From positions 1 through 36,218 of the forward strand of contig UQUO01000020.1 in the NCBI GenBank assembly GCA_900544295.1: 36,218 bases of DNA, in the 5' to 3' direction. Made by a program: the position numbers and the translations under genes. The stretch's first letter is position 1. Each line of letters starts with the position of its first letter. Positions 23,466 through 31,347 of the stretch are shown here, piece by piece. This stretch comes from an uncultured Eubacteriales bacterium (GTDB lineage: Bacteria > Bacillota > Clostridia > Oscillospirales > Oscillospiraceae). The notes beneath the pieces were generated by a model, which was not told the origin of the DNA, ran no database searches, and worked only from the letters and a program-made list of their open reading frames with translations.

Positions 23466-23519
23466 CCCCCAGAGACTACACGCTGTAGTCTCTGGGGGAT
23501 AGTCTACACTATGTAGTCT
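23466..23519. promoter_or_regulatory. Tandem BlaI-type operators upstream of the repressor gene
   Basis: First dyad: TCCCCCAGAGACTACA (23466-23481), CGC, then its exact reverse complement (23485-23500), a perfect 16-bp-arm palindrome containing TACA-cgc-TGTA. Second dyad: GTCTACA-cta-TGTAGTC (23503-23519), with the same TACA-n3-TGTA core. This core is the known BlaI/MecI half-site pattern. The first dyad also includes the ribosome-binding site of the blaI mRNA, so the transcript itself could fold over it. Confidence 0.8.
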
Positions 23520-23544
23520 CATGTGTCAGGCCTCATTTCCCGGG

Positions 23545-23820
23545 TCATATGAGGATGATGACCAGGGCGAGCGCCAGGGCGGAGAGCGAGACCCCGAGGA
23601 AGGCCCAGAGCTTCCAGCGCTGCGGCGGCGGGCCCGGCGGGCCGGCGCAGGCCCCGGCGGCGCGGCGCGCCTCATTCAGCACCTCCTCCCTGCTCACGCC
23701 GCCCGAGCGGGCCACGTCCTCGCGGACGATGAAGATGGCCTGTTCAAACACGCTCTCCGGCGGGGAGCGGACGATGACCACGCGCCGCGCCACGCCCTTC
23801 AAAGTTTCCTGTCCTCTCAT
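23545..23820 (-). CDS. Small tail-anchored membrane protein coupled to spoIIE
   Basis: The 91-residue product begins MRGQETLKGVARRVVIVRSP, continues with a charged helical part (SVFEQAIFIVREDVARSGGVSREEVLNEARRAA) and a Gly/Pro-rich turn, and ends in a single hydrophobic segment (LWAFLGVSLSALALALVIILI), so it looks tail-anchored. I do not recognise the family. The ATG overlaps the spoIIE stop (ATGA), so it should be made whenever spoIIE is translated, which ties it to sporulation or asymmetric septation by context only. An upstream in-frame ATG (23874) lies inside spoIIE and is less likely. Confidence 0.7.
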   Translation of the reverse strand: MRGQETLKGVARRVVIVRSPPESVFEQAIFIVREDVARSGGVSREEVLNEARRAAGACAGPPGPPPQRWKLWAFLGVSLSALALALVIILI

Positions 23821-26138
23821 GTGCGCGCGTCCACGCGGACGGCGAGCACGGTCATGTCGTCCGACGTGCCGCACTCGTCAGCCGCCTTCCGCAGCACCTC
23901 CCTTGCCATTGTTTTCATGTCCTTTTCCTCCGGTGTGGAGCGCATCAGCTCGCGTAGCCAGGCGTCGTCGCCGCCGCTTATGACCCCGTCCGAGGCAATA
24001 ACTGCGAGGCTGCCGGGTTTGAGCCGCATGCGCACCACGTCCGGGGCCGCGCCCTCGCCCGCCACCAGGCCCGCGGCAAGACTCTCGCCCGAGACCCGGC
24101 GCACGCTGCCGCCGGAGCGCACATAGGACGGGGCCGCGCCGTATTTATAGAAGCTCGTCTCCCCCGTGAAGAGGTCCACGCACATGAGGTCAACGGTCGC
24201 AAAACCCCATTCGTCCCCGTTGCGCAGGAGCATGACGGAGTTGAGTATCTTCATCGCCGTTGCGGGCTCTACGCCGGAGCGGAGGAAGCGCTCAAGTATC
24301 TGCACGGCCTCCACGCTCTCTGCTGCCGCGTCCTCCCCCGTGCCCATGCCGTCCGAGAGGATGACGCACAGCACCCCCGCGTCGGTTTTGAAATATGTGC
24401 CCCGGTCGCCGGAGACGTTCTCGCCCTTCTTCCGCATGGCCGCGATGCCGACAGAGACCGCCAAAGGCTCGGCCTCCAGCAGAGTGAGCCGCCCCTCCCC
24501 GCCCGTATTCGGACGGCACAGGCGCACGCCCAGGACGGCGGACAGCTTGTCAAGATAGGCCGGGTCGCTCGTCAGGGCCGAGAGCTTGCCGGACTCGACC
24601 ACGGCGCGCAGGCGTCCCGTCGCGTCCCTGAACACCGCCGCGTCTGCCTCTATGTCCTGCGAGCGGAGATAGCGCATGAGTCTGCGCTCGGCCAGCGGGT
24701 CCGCGCCGTTGAGGCTGCCGAGTTCGCGCGCGACGTCTATCAGTATCTCTGCAAAATCTTCGTACTGGCCCCAGGCGGCGGCGCGGTTTTCCTCCATGCG
24801 GGCGCGGAACTGCTTTCTGCCCGCAGCCGCGCGCAGCTCGGCGTTCACCGCCGTCACGAAAGCGGGCAGGCTCCGGCACTTCTCGCGGAACCACTCCGGT
24901 ATGTCCTCAGCCTCCAGCAGGCCGCGCTCCGTCATGGCCGCGGTGGCCTGGTTGAGGGCGTCCAGCGTCTCCATATAGCCTTTGACCCAGCACTCGTCCC
25001 GGCGCTTGCAGCGCAGGCAGGCGGCGTCCGCCGCGCGGTCAAAGACGCGGGCGATATCGTTGTCGTTCACGAACTCGGTGTTTCGCCGCGCGACGGCAGA
25101 GACTTCGTCAAAGGCGCGGGCTATGCCCTCCACGCGGCGGGAGGCGTATTTACGCAGCCCGCTCTCTCCCAGGCCCGCGGAGAGCGGCTGGATAAAGGCG
25201 CCCGCTCTGGCCAGCAGCCCCGGCGGCAGCAGCATGAATATGACCGAGGCCGCGAAGACCTCAAAAAGCGCGTCCAGCCTCTGCGTCCAGCTCCAGGCGC
25301 ACAGGACGGCGAGGGCGTTCGTCACTATGAAGCTGACGACGTAGCTCAGCCGTCCGAATCGGGAGAACATGCCCGATACCAGCCCGGCGAAGGCGTAGGC
25401 CATGGTGTAGAGGGGCTCCATGCCCGAGGAGGCGTCCATGGCCAGGCCGAAGGCCGTGCCGGCCGCCGCGCCAGCCGGCGAACCGCCCTTGAGCGCGCAG
25501 GTCATGACGAGCACCAGCGCCAGCACCCGGCCCACAGAGAGCACGCCCATGATATTCAGCCGCGAGAGGGCCATGAGCGCGCAGGCCGCAAAGACGATCA
25601 CAGCGGCGTCGTGGCGCTTGATGGCGGCCTCAGTGCTGCGCTCGGCGGTGCTCATCGCCTCGCGGAAAAAGCATACCGCCCCGGCGGAGAGCACAGCCTC
25701 CACCAGCGCCGGGAGGATAAGCTTCAACGGGTCCTCGCCCGTGGACAGGCCGCCCAGCAGGCCGGTCGCCGCCATTATTGCGGCCGCGCAGACTGGCATG
25801 AACCAGAGGCTGCCGCGGACACGGCTGTCGATGAATATGAAGCCCGCTGTGAATATCAGCACGCAGGCTGCGGCATAGCGGATCCCCCAGGCCAGGCCGC
25901 CGACAGCGAGATATCCCAGGCAGGCCCCGGCGAGAGAGGCGATGCCGTTTAAGCCCGAGCCCGCCTGGGCCACCATGGCGGCGCCGAAGGGCGCGGCGGA
26001 ACCGGCTATGCGCGCCGCAGACATCAGGAAGCCCGTGAGAAAATAAGCGCCCGCCGCACCGAGCGCCCCTGTCCAGTTCCTGGCCCGCGCGCCCTCCGCC
26101 GCCGCTCCCGGACCGTTGAGCTTATCCCTAGCCGCCAT
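23817..26138 (-). CDS. spoIIE: Stage II sporulation protein E (PP2C phosphatase)
   Basis: SpoIIE dephosphorylates SpoIIAA to release sigma-F in the forespore and also works at the polar septum with FtsZ. The 773-residue protein has an N-terminal membrane domain with about ten hydrophobic segments (30-320), a central regulatory region with a CLRCKRRDECW cysteine motif (about 375-385), and a C-terminal PP2C/SpoIIE domain. Metal-binding aspartates are visible in LSDGMGTGEDAA (D596), ASDGVISGGDD (D717) and TSDDMTVLAVRV. GGAGG lies 9 bases before the ATG. The promoter spacing upstream is unusual and matches Spo0A-type control. A small membrane-protein gene follows with a four-base overlap. Confidence 0.96.
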   Translation of the reverse strand: MAARDKLNGPGAAAEGARARNWTGALGAAGAYFLTGFLMSAARIAGSAAPFGAAMVAQAGSGLNGIASLAGACLGYLAVGGLAWGIRYAAACVLIFTAGFIFIDSRVRGSLWFMPVCAAAIMAATGLLGGLSTGEDPLKLILPALVEAVLSAGAVCFFREAMSTAERSTEAAIKRHDAAVIVFAACALMALSRLNIMGVLSVGRVLALVLVMTCALKGGSPAGAAAGTAFGLAMDASSGMEPLYTMAYAFAGLVSGMFSRFGRLSYVVSFIVTNALAVLCAWSWTQRLDALFEVFAASVIFMLLPPGLLARAGAFIQPLSAGLGESGLRKYASRRVEGIARAFDEVSAVARRNTEFVNDNDIARVFDRAADAACLRCKRRDECWVKGYMETLDALNQATAAMTERGLLEAEDIPEWFREKCRSLPAFVTAVNAELRAAAGRKQFRARMEENRAAAWGQYEDFAEILIDVARELGSLNGADPLAERRLMRYLRSQDIEADAAVFRDATGRLRAVVESGKLSALTSDPAYLDKLSAVLGVRLCRPNTGGEGRLTLLEAEPLAVSVGIAAMRKKGENVSGDRGTYFKTDAGVLCVILSDGMGTGEDAAAESVEAVQILERFLRSGVEPATAMKILNSVMLLRNGDEWGFATVDLMCVDLFTGETSFYKYGAAPSYVRSGGSVRRVSGESLAAGLVAGEGAAPDVVRMRLKPGSLAVIASDGVISGGDDAWLRELMRSTPEEKDMKTMAREVLRKAADECGTSDDMTVLAVRVDART

Positions 26139-26169
26139 AACAACGCCTCCACTCGAAAAGTTTACATAA

Positions 26170-26234
26170 ATTATAGGTTATTCAGTTATGCAAACCATGT
26201 CACTCGGCGCTGTTGAGAATTAGGTTTTTCGAGG
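26170..26234 (-). promoter_or_regulatory. Putative Spo0A-dependent spoIIE promoter with 22-bp spacing
   Basis: The minus strand shows GTGACA (26203-26198, 5 of 6 to -35), 22 nt, then TATAAT (26175-26170). B. subtilis spoIIE and spoIIG promoters, which need Spo0A, have 21-22 bp spacing instead of 17. Two imperfect Spo0A-box-like heptamers lie just upstream (TGTTGAG at 26211-26217, TTCGAGG at 26228-26234 on the plus strand, each 5 of 7). Confidence 0.6.
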
Positions 26235-26260
26235 CGGATATGAGATAGTTTATCGGGAGA

Positions 26261-26292
26261 AAAAAATTCGCCGCAGAGTTCCCTCTGCGGCG
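26261..26292 (-). terminator. Terminator of the first solute-binding lipoprotein gene
   Basis: CGCCGCAGAG (26269-26278), loop TTCC and CTCTGCGGCG (26283-26292) form a perfect 10-bp stem. On the minus strand it is followed by AATTTTTT, a few bases past the stop codon of the gene at 26299-28641. Confidence 0.9.
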
Positions 26293-26298
26293 ACGTTT

Positions 26299-28641
26299 TC
26301 ATCTCTGCTCGTTCACATAGATGCCGACGCGGTCCTGGATGAGCCGCGCCGTATCTTCGGCACTCTTCGCGCCGGAGAAGAAGGATTGCAGCTCCTCGGA
26401 AACGATATTCATCACGTTCTTGTCATAGGCGGCGCTGCGGTCTGTGGAGTTTATCAGCTCGCGCAGGGCCTGGGCCTCCTCCTTCGTCATGGCGTAAATG
26501 TCGATTGTGAAGTCGCCCCAGCCGACGGTGCGCCTGGGCCACTCCTTGACCTCGCCAGTCTCCTCGTCCTTGTAGGTCTCCTTCTTCATGGCCTCGGCCT
26601 CGGCGGCGTCGTAGGCCCGGGCGTTGATGGGCAGGCCGCTGAAATACTCGATCTCATCACTGTCCTCATCCAGCAGGCTTGAGATGAATCTCCAGGCCTC
26701 CTCCGGGGCCTTGCAGGCGGTGCTTATGCACAGGGGGCTGTCCGCATAGCTGAGCACGTTGCCCACGCCCTCCGCAGTGGGGTAGCCCTTGAACACGGCC
26801 TCGCCCTTGGTGGAGACGATGCAGGTCTGGTAGTCCACGAAGTCACGCAAATCATATTGCAGCAGCAGCTGGCGGCCGTCGGACATGAGCTCGTAAGGGC
26901 CGGTCCCGGGGTCGTCGTAGGTGAATTCCTCCGGGAATATCTTCAGGAAATCCAGCATGTCGATGAAATCCTGGCTGTTGAAGCTGCACTCGCCCTTCTG
27001 CCAGTCCACGTAGCGCTCAAGCCCGTATTTCAGCATGGTATCCAGCATGAAGGAGCGGGTCATGCCCTGGCCCAGGATGTATTTAGCCTCCGGGTGGGCC
27101 TTGATGACCTCCTGCAGCTCAGAGAGCGTCCAGCCCGGCTTCTCGCCCACAATGCTGCTCTTGCCCACAAGCGTGCTCAGGGTAAAGGCCGGAGCGATGG
27201 AATAGAGCTTGCCGTCCGTCTCCATGGCCTTTAGCACGCCCGTCATGAAGCGCTCGCGGCCGCCCTTGTCGGCGTCTATGAACTCGTAGAGGTCGCGCAG
27301 CAGCCCCTTGGCCGCGTACTGGGCTATAGGCAGGTCCGTCGTCACAAAGATGTCCGGCACGTTGCCGCTGAGTATCTCGGTATTGAGCTTCGTCACGCCC
27401 GCGCTGAAATCCCCGTCCGTGGCCAGGCGTGAGTAGTCCGTGACCTCGATGCGCGCGCCGCCGCCGCTGGTATTGAAGTTCAGTATGGCCTTGTTGAGGC
27501 TGGGGCTCAGCCAGTTGCAGGCCAGGCGGAGCGTCACGCGCTTCGCCGCCTCCTCGGGCGAGAGCTCTGTCAGGCGCAGCAGCTGGGTCTTGTCGGCTGA
27601 GTAGTTATCCACAAGGCAGTAGATGTCCCCCTCCTCGCCGAGGTAGACGCCGCTCAGCTCGTTCTCGTCTATGCCGCAGTCAAGCAGGCCCGCGAGGCGG
27701 GTGCTCTTGCCGCTCTCGGCGTCCACGCCGTATATGTAGACGCCGTCCACATAGCCGCTGCCGTATTTGCCGCCCCCGGCGCAGATTCGGCTCGGGTTCA
27801 CGGGCAGGGGCAGGTCGCTGCCAAAGCCGCCCGCGGCGAAGTCCACGGGCCGGAGCACGTAATCGCTCTCCTCACTGCCAGCGACAGCCGCCCTTCCGTC
27901 CCTGAGCTGTAGAGCACTGTCCCACCAGCCAGGCAGCGGCTTTACGCCCAGGAGCGCCCCGTCCTTTGAAAAGAGGGCCGCCGCCGTCTGGTTGAACACC
28001 GCGCAGAGGTTCCCCTCCGCGTCCGCGCTCATTGAGGAAACATAGGGCTCATCGTCCGGCAGTTGGAGAGTGGATTTCACCGCATCCAATGCCTTATCCA
28101 GCTCCGCGGTGTGCTTTTCCGCGCCGGTGGCGGCGTCCACAAGGCGCAGGCGGCGCTCGCTCACGTCCTTTGCGTAATCATATTTCTCATATTCCTCGCC
28201 GGAAAAGCCCTCCGGCAGCTCGTACACCGTGCCGTTCACCGTCTCGTAGAGCCAGAGCCCGACGCCCGAGGCGGCCATTGAGTTTACGCTGCGGCGGATG
28301 GAATCCGCGCCCTCCGGGGCCTTGGGCTCCTCATACTGCGCAAGGGACTCCGCCTTTCCGCCCTCCAGCGGCGCGGACCAGAGGCGCTCGTGCTCCTCAT
28401 AGGTCTCCTCGTCCGTGACGGAGGTCGTGAAGTAGAGCTTGCCCTCCGAGACGGCCTTGGCCTTCATAAGTCCCTCAACCCCATCTATTTTGCGGCGCTC
28501 AGACTGCCAGACCGTACCCGTGCCGCCCGCGGCCGGGCCTGTGGGCTCCGCGCCCTGCGGCGCGCTGCCGCAGCCGGCGAGCAGGCCGGTCATGACCGCC
28601 GCAGCCGCAAAAAGCGCTGCCGCGCGTTTTTTCCTTTGCAT
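26299..28641 (-). CDS. Extracellular solute-binding lipoprotein with N-terminal propeller-like domain (paralogue 1)
   Basis: The 780-residue lipoprotein has the lipobox LLAGC with C24. Residues about 35-370 read like short beta-repeats (runs such as GKLYFTTSVTD, GLWLYETVNGTVYELPEG, GDIYCLVDNYSADKTQLLRL), suggestive of a beta-propeller. Residues about 375-770 are a family 1 extracellular solute-binding protein (RLACNWLSPSLNKAILNFN, KLNTEILSGNVPDIFV, YGLERYVDWQKGECSFNSQDFIDMLDF). Such proteins usually deliver sugars or peptides to an ABC permease, but no permease or ATPase gene is near. It is a clear paralogue of the next gene upstream, with the same domain order. GGAGG lies 8 bases before the ATG, and its own promoter and terminator are visible, so it is probably monocistronic. 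Ligand unknown. Confidence 0.85.
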   Translation of the reverse strand: MQRKKRAAALFAAAAVMTGLLAGCGSAPQGAEPTGPAAGGTGTVWQSERRKIDGVEGLMKAKAVSEGKLYFTTSVTDEETYEEHERLWSAPLEGGKAESLAQYEEPKAPEGADSIRRSVNSMAASGVGLWLYETVNGTVYELPEGFSGEEYEKYDYAKDVSERRLRLVDAATGAEKHTAELDKALDAVKSTLQLPDDEPYVSSMSADAEGNLCAVFNQTAAALFSKDGALLGVKPLPGWWDSALQLRDGRAAVAGSEESDYVLRPVDFAAGGFGSDLPLPVNPSRICAGGGKYGSGYVDGVYIYGVDAESGKSTRLAGLLDCGIDENELSGVYLGEEGDIYCLVDNYSADKTQLLRLTELSPEEAAKRVTLRLACNWLSPSLNKAILNFNTSGGGARIEVTDYSRLATDGDFSAGVTKLNTEILSGNVPDIFVTTDLPIAQYAAKGLLRDLYEFIDADKGGRERFMTGVLKAMETDGKLYSIAPAFTLSTLVGKSSIVGEKPGWTLSELQEVIKAHPEAKYILGQGMTRSFMLDTMLKYGLERYVDWQKGECSFNSQDFIDMLDFLKIFPEEFTYDDPGTGPYELMSDGRQLLLQYDLRDFVDYQTCIVSTKGEAVFKGYPTAEGVGNVLSYADSPLCISTACKAPEEAWRFISSLLDEDSDEIEYFSGLPINARAYDAAEAEAMKKETYKDEETGEVKEWPRRTVGWGDFTIDIYAMTKEEAQALRELINSTDRSAAYDKNVMNIVSEELQSFFSGAKSAEDTARLIQDRVGIYVNEQR

Positions 28642-28764
28642 CTGTTAATCCTCCGTATCTGTATTGACTACTGTATTAGCTGTAGTAGCACAGTTAGGTT
28701 ATCATCAGAGGACGCGCGCGTCAAGGCGGCTTCTGTGAACTTTCCATTAACTTTCCAAAGGCAC

Positions 28765-28797
28765 AAGAAAGCGCCGCGGGGTTTCCCGCGGCGCTTT
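28765..28797 (-). terminator. Terminator of the second solute-binding lipoprotein gene
   Basis: GCGCCGCGGG (28771-28780), loop GTTT and CCCGCGGCGC (28785-28794) are extended by AAA/TTT. The minus-strand run after the stem is TTTCTT. It separates the two tandem paralogues, so they are independent transcription units. Confidence 0.85.
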
Positions 28798-28813
28798 TGG
28801 GCGCTTTAAATAT

Positions 28814-31180
28814 TCAGCTTTGCTCCGCGACGTAGATAGAGACGCGGTCCTGGATGAGGCTGGCGGCCTGCTCGGCGGTCTTGTTGCCCGCGAAGAAGTC
28901 GGCGCTCTCCTCGGTGACGAGGTTCATGATGTTCTGGTCGTAGCGGTAGCAGCGCTCGACGGAGCCGACGAGCTCGCGCAGCTGCGCCTCCTGCTCCTCG
29001 CTCATGGCGTAGACCTCGATGTAGAAGTCATCCCAGCCCCAGCCGCCGGTGGAGACTTCGACCTGTTCGCCGGTCTCGGGGTCGGTCTCGTACTGCTTCT
29101 CCATGGCCTTGGCGACGGCGGCGTCGAAGGCGGCCTGGTTGATGGGGTAGCCGTAGACGTAGTAGTTTTCGTTGCTGTAGTAGTCCTCAACGAGCATGGC
29201 GCGGATGAATCGCCAGGCGGCGTCCACGTCCTTGCAGGTTGAGCTGATGCTCAGGCTGCTGCCGGTGGGCATTATGACGTTGCCGTTGCCCTCGGCGGAC
29301 GGGAAGCCCTTAAAGGCCAGGTGGCCGCCGAACATGGCCTCGTACATCTGGAAGCTGTCAAAGTCGCTGGCGGAGAAGCTGGCCAGCAGCTGCCTGCCGC
29401 TGGAGACGAGGGCGGGCGTGCTCTCGTAGTTGTTGCTGTCGTAGTCGTACTCCTCGGGGAACATGTTGCAGAAGTTCAGCACGTCAATGAAATCCTGGCT
29501 GTTGAAGCTGCACTCGCCGGTGGCCCAGTCCACGTACTCGTTCAGGTTCAGCGCGAGCATGGTCTGGAGTATGGCGGCCTTGGTGGTGCCCGGGTCGAGG
29601 ACGTACTGCACCTCCGGGTGCGCGTTTATGACATCCATCATCTCCTGAAGCGTCCAGCCCATCTCCTCGCCCACCACATCGGCGTTGCCGACGAGGCTCA
29701 TAATGCCGAAAGACGAGGCTATGCTGTAGAGCTTGCCGTCAGACTCCATGGCCTTGAGGATGTTGGGGATGAAGCTCTCTCGCGAGAGCTCGCCGTCCGC
29801 GTCTATGAGCGTGTAAAGGTCATAGAGCAGGCCCTTCGCGCCGTACTGCTCTATTGGCAGCTGGTCGGAGACGAAGATGTCGGGAACGTTGCCGCTGATT
29901 ATCTCTGTGTTCAGCTTGGTCACGCCGGCGCTGTAGTCGTCCTCGGTGTTGAACTGGGAATAGTCCACGACCTCGATGCGCACGTCCTTGTTGGCGCGGT
30001 TGAAGTTCAGCACCTGGGTGCGCAGGTCCTGGCTTATGTAGTTGCAGGCCAGGCGCAGAGTCGTGACCTGGGGCAGGCTGGCGGCGTCCACCTGCTTAAC
30101 GCGGGCAAGCTCGGTCTTGTCGCTGCTGTAGTCGGAGAGCAGGCAGATTATCTCGTCGTTCTCGTCCATGTAGGCGCTGCGCAGGGTGCTCTCGTCTATG
30201 TCACAGTTTATGAGCATGGCGAGCTTCGTCGTGGTCTGCGTGGCCACGTCGTAGCCGTAGAGGGTGGAGCTGTCCATGTAGCAGAAGCTGTAGCTGCCCG
30301 CGCTGGGATAGAGCTGATAGGCGCTGTAGGGCAGGCTGATGTCCTCGTCGAAGCTCTTCGTCTCAAAATTGAAGGGGCGCAGCACCGAGCCGTCGCCCTC
30401 GTGACCGCGGAAGGCGGGCCTGCCGTCGGGCAGGACTATGGGCGCGTCCCACCAGTTCTGGAGGTCCTCGCACAGCTGCACCTGGCCCTGGGCGTCCACG
30501 AGGACAGCAATGCGCTGGTTGTACATCAGCAGGGCGCTTCCGTCAGGCCCGGCGCACATGTAGCTGAGGTAGTTCGACGAGCCGTACATATCCTCCTGGC
30601 CCTGGAGCTTCTGCGCCACGGCCTCCGCGGCGGCGGTGAGGTCTACGATGCTCTTCTCAGCGCCGGTGGAGTCCAGGAGGCGCAGGTAGTCCGTGCTCAC
30701 GTAGTCGGCGTACTCGTATTTTTCTTCCTCAGTTCCGGAGAAGCCCTCGGGCAGCTCGAACACGGTCATGCTCACCGTCTCGGAGACGAGCAGGTCGCCG
30801 TTTTCAGCGGCGGCAACGCTGTTTATGTAGGAGTAGCTGTCCTCGCTCTCCTGCGCCGCGGCGGGGGGAGCGTAGCCCGTCAGCTCGCTCATCGTGCCGG
30901 CGGCGGCGTCCACGCACCAGAGCTTCTCAACAGAGCGCTGTGCCTCCTCGTCGTAATCCGAGGTGTTAAAATAGAACTTGCCCCCGGCGAAGCTGACGCT
31001 GGAGACATAACCCGCCGCGCTGCCGAGGTCCGTGAACTCAGAGGTCCAGACCAGGCCCGTGGCCTCCTGGCCTGGCGCGTCCGTAGCCTGCTCGCCCTCG
31101 GGGCTGCCGCAGCCGGCGAGCAGCCCGGCCATCAGAGCAGCCACGAGCAAGAACGCGGCAAGGCGTTTGCTATTCTTCAT
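28814..31180 (-). CDS. Extracellular solute-binding lipoprotein with N-terminal propeller-like domain (paralogue 2)
   Basis: The 788-residue lipoprotein has lipobox LLAGC with C24 and the same two-part plan as its neighbour. Residues about 35-385 form a repeat-rich region (GKFYFNTSDYDEEAQ, GDLLVSETVSMTVFELPEG, STLYGYDVATQTTTKLA). The SBP domain follows (RLACNYISQDLRTQVLNFN, GVTKLNTEIISGNVPDIFV, VDWATGECSFNSQDFIDVLNF). The mature protein is strongly acidic. No transporter genes flank it. A consensus sigma-A promoter lies about 45 bases upstream and suggests high constitutive expression, unlike the weaker promoter of paralogue 1. The two probably arose by tandem duplication; the intact frames and retained motifs suggest both are in use. 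Confidence 0.85.
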   Translation of the reverse strand: MKNSKRLAAFLLVAALMAGLLAGCGSPEGEQATDAPGQEATGLVWTSEFTDLGSAAGYVSSVSFAGGKFYFNTSDYDEEAQRSVEKLWCVDAAAGTMSELTGYAPPAAAQESEDSYSYINSVAAAENGDLLVSETVSMTVFELPEGFSGTEEEKYEYADYVSTDYLRLLDSTGAEKSIVDLTAAAEAVAQKLQGQEDMYGSSNYLSYMCAGPDGSALLMYNQRIAVLVDAQGQVQLCEDLQNWWDAPIVLPDGRPAFRGHEGDGSVLRPFNFETKSFDEDISLPYSAYQLYPSAGSYSFCYMDSSTLYGYDVATQTTTKLAMLINCDIDESTLRSAYMDENDEIICLLSDYSSDKTELARVKQVDAASLPQVTTLRLACNYISQDLRTQVLNFNRANKDVRIEVVDYSQFNTEDDYSAGVTKLNTEIISGNVPDIFVSDQLPIEQYGAKGLLYDLYTLIDADGELSRESFIPNILKAMESDGKLYSIASSFGIMSLVGNADVVGEEMGWTLQEMMDVINAHPEVQYVLDPGTTKAAILQTMLALNLNEYVDWATGECSFNSQDFIDVLNFCNMFPEEYDYDSNNYESTPALVSSGRQLLASFSASDFDSFQMYEAMFGGHLAFKGFPSAEGNGNVIMPTGSSLSISSTCKDVDAAWRFIRAMLVEDYYSNENYYVYGYPINQAAFDAAVAKAMEKQYETDPETGEQVEVSTGGWGWDDFYIEVYAMSEEQEAQLRELVGSVERCYRYDQNIMNLVTEESADFFAGNKTAEQAASLIQDRVSIYVAEQS

Positions 31181-31226
31181 TTTTCAGTCCTCCAATAACT
31201 GTATTATTCATGATAACACGGGGGAA

Positions 31227-31255
31227 ATTATAGCACCCCGGACTGTATCTGTCAA
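31227..31255 (-). promoter_or_regulatory. Consensus sigma-A promoter of solute-binding paralogue 2
   Basis: The minus strand has TTGACA (31255-31250), 17 nt and TATAAT (31232-31227), a perfect match in both boxes and in spacing, about 46 bases before the ATG at 31180. A very strong constitutive promoter is expected. Confidence 0.9.
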
Positions 31256-31302
31256 TGTAGGACGGTTTAAGTGCTGTTTAAGTTTCGATTAAGCTGTGGA
31301 GA

Positions 31303-31335
31303 AATTAAAAAAAGACCGCGAAATTCGCGGTCTTT
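31303..31335 (-). terminator. Terminator of murC
   Basis: AAAGACCGCGAA (31311-31322), one base, then TTCGCGGTCTTT (31324-31335) form a 12-bp perfect inverted repeat. On the minus strand it runs straight into a T-tract (31313-31306), 12 bases past the murC stop. Confidence 0.9.
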
Positions 31336-31347
31336 CGGGATGATTAT

